Assembly: GCA_002749535.1 (NCBI GenBank)
Contig: MZZL01000407.1
Location: forward strand, 265,018-329,017
Origin: Apophysomyces variabilis
Lineage: Eukaryota; Mucoromycota; Mucoromycetes; Mucorales; Mucoraceae
Length of the DNA stretch: 64,000 nt
Direction of reading: 5' to 3'
The notes beneath the pieces were generated by a model. That model saw nothing but the letters and a program-made list of their open reading frames with translations. It searched no databases and was not told the origin of the DNA. Made by a program: the position numbers and the translations under genes. Positions 62,675 to 64,000 of this stretch are shown here, in pieces. The first letter of the stretch is position 1. Each line of letters opens with the position of its first letter.

Positions 62675-63856
62675 TCATTCACGGTTTTTTTCCGGTGACC
62701 ATCGTTTGAGTATTACTTCACGAAGATGACATTGCTTCAAATCCATAACATGTCTGCACCCATGTGCGGGAAAAGTGACTTCACAAAGCACAAGGGTCTT
62801 TTTGACTTGTGTACAAACCCTGATAAGTCTCAGAAGGTCATGCCATCGATAAGGATGGGCAGTATCCATAACTACCACCGCAAAATCCGCATGACGAAAT
62901 TTAGGTCCTTGGCGATAAAGTACTATAGCAAGAGCGAAATAGATTGAGATCGCCTGTCTACCGTTTTCCCTTTTTCCTTCTTACCAAAATGGACGCCAAA
63001 TTTAGCCCCATTTTTCGGCACCCAGCCTAAACTGCGATAATGATGATACACTGCATAACGAGCTGCAAAGTTATCTGTCAGAGAAGAAGAATCATCAACC
63101 CGATGAAACAAATCCCAACACGTATCAATAGAGAGCACTTTCTATATCGAAAAAGAGGAATGAATGAGCAACTAGACAAAAAAAAAAGACAAGAATAATT
63201 CAAAAGACGGACCTCGTTTGTGTCTCGGATCTCTAGAGCGTTCAAAGCAAACGTTAGAAAGAAAGCTTCAAACAAATCCAGTTGAAGCCATTCTTGATCT
63301 GTATAGCCGCTCTTGGCTAACACCTCTTCCGGCTGCCATAGATCCTGTTGCTCTTCCTTCTCCTCCTCCTCTTCTTCTCCTTTTTGTTCTTTATCTCTCC
63401 GTTGTTGCATTTCCTGCATAATCTGACCTTTCTGCTTTTGTTTACGTTCCCGACGTTGCTTCCGCCGCTCCACAGTAATCTGTTCCAAAGAAAGCGTGTT
63501 CGTTTGGCCTGAAGCTAGTCAAGCACAGGATAGTTAAGAAAAAACAGTCCTAAGGTGGATAATCCTAGGAGCAGAAAGGACAAACCTTGTAAACGCGATA
63601 ACCACGTAGGTTCACTTCTAGATAAGGTGCCTTTGCCAAAATAACCATTTTGATAAAGTTCGGCAGCATGGTCATGGCGCTGGATCCACACGAATTGACC
63701 AAATTCAACAAAAATACCGATGCGCCGTGGGGTAGTCCACCGATCCAAGAGAAGGTAAGGGATTTGCAACAACCAGCGATACCAGCTGGGCGAACCAAGT
63801 ACTACTGGAAGTGAAGGAGGAGATGCGTTGCCATGACGTTGTTTAAAAGATGCCAT
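62675..63856 (-). CDS. SEN2: tRNA-splicing endonuclease catalytic subunit Sen2
   Basis: Cuts the 5' splice site of intron-containing pre-tRNAs as part of the Sen2-Sen15-Sen34-Sen54 tetramer. Exons 63856-63586, 63514-63213, 63141-62985 and 62922-62675 give 325 aa; introns 62-71 nt. The N-terminal signature GIFVEFGQFVWIQRHDHAAE leads to YFGKGTLSRSEPTW, followed by a Lys/Arg/Glu-rich linker. The nuclease domain reads YAVYHHYRSLGWVPKNGAKF, then GVHF-VLYRQGPKFRHADFAV, assembled across intron 3. The catalytic triad is visible: Tyr in VLYRQGP, His in FRHADF and Lys in QVKKTLVLCEV. Length is at the short end for Sen2, because the linker is compact. Nothing upstream suggests a missing exon. Confidence 0.93.
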
Positions 63857-63969
63857 TCGTGAAACGCATAAAGCATGATGTAACGGCCCGCCTCGAGAAA
63901 CAACACTAGCCCCTCCTTTCTTTTTTCCCTTCGTCTCTCGTGACTAGCATTTCTATGGATAGTAAAAAG

Positions 63970-63973
<4 letters not shown>

Positions 63974-64000
<27 letters not shown>
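63974..64000 (+). repeat. Poly-A run at the window edge
   Basis: The last 27 bases are all A. It could be a genomic homopolymer or a contig-end artefact. Confidence 0.6.

Overview
The window is eukaryotic nuclear DNA. Genes are split by many short GT-AG introns (about 46-147 nt), polyadenylation hexamers replace bacterial terminators, and the recognisable proteins are fungal (Dot1, a Swi3/SMARCC subunit, Pkc1 with HR1-C2-C1-C1-kinase order, Trm7, Sen2, a Uaf30-like SWIB protein, mitochondrial uS5m and uL23m, NDUFS8). Intron style and the kinds of decayed transposons point to an early-diverging filamentous fungus, most likely Mucoromycota/Mucorales. That placement is inferred from protein resemblance, not from a database search.

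Layout. 1-17.8 kb is gene-poor accessory DNA: a 1.6-kb terminal-inverted-repeat (TIR) element (382-2016), a decayed DDE transposase (6.6-7.8 kb), three small TATA-preceded hypothetical genes including a two-finger C2H2 protein (8.7, 12.0 and 15.6 kb) and a foldback MITE (14.29-14.63 kb). 17.8-20.4 kb carries DOT1 (+) convergent with APS kinase (-). 20.4-22.7 kb is non-coding apart from a perfect hairpin. At 22.78 kb lies a small secreted six-cysteine (knottin-like) protein with its own TATA box and polyadenylation signal. 23.8-28.0 kb holds TRM7 (+) tail-to-tail with SWI3 (-), 94 nt between stops. 28-38 kb is a second accessory block: a DDE transposase remnant, a decayed DUF6729/KDZ-type gene, a 110-bp duplication, and a multi-exon orphan gene. 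38-49.6 kb is a housekeeping block: uS5m (-), NDUFS8 (+), an F-box protein with tandem repeats (+), PKC1 (-) and uL23m (+). 49.6-53.1 kb has only a transposase N-terminal fragment. 53.1-64 kb returns to genes: DNAJC17-like (+), LIV-1-type ZIP transporter (-), SWIB protein (+), an unrecognised one-span membrane protein (+) and SEN2 (-).

The genes do not form one pathway. Themes are chromatin (DOT1, SWI3, SWIB), RNA processing (TRM7, SEN2, DNAJC17-like) and mitochondria (uS5m, NDUFS8, uL23m). All exon coordinates were read by eye from splice signals, reading phase and conserved motifs. For the large genes the summed exons give an open frame with a length close to the family norm. The most interesting items are the secreted cystine-knot-like peptide, two apparent GC-AG introns in TRM7, the orphan 34-36 kb gene, and two symmetrical repeat elements.
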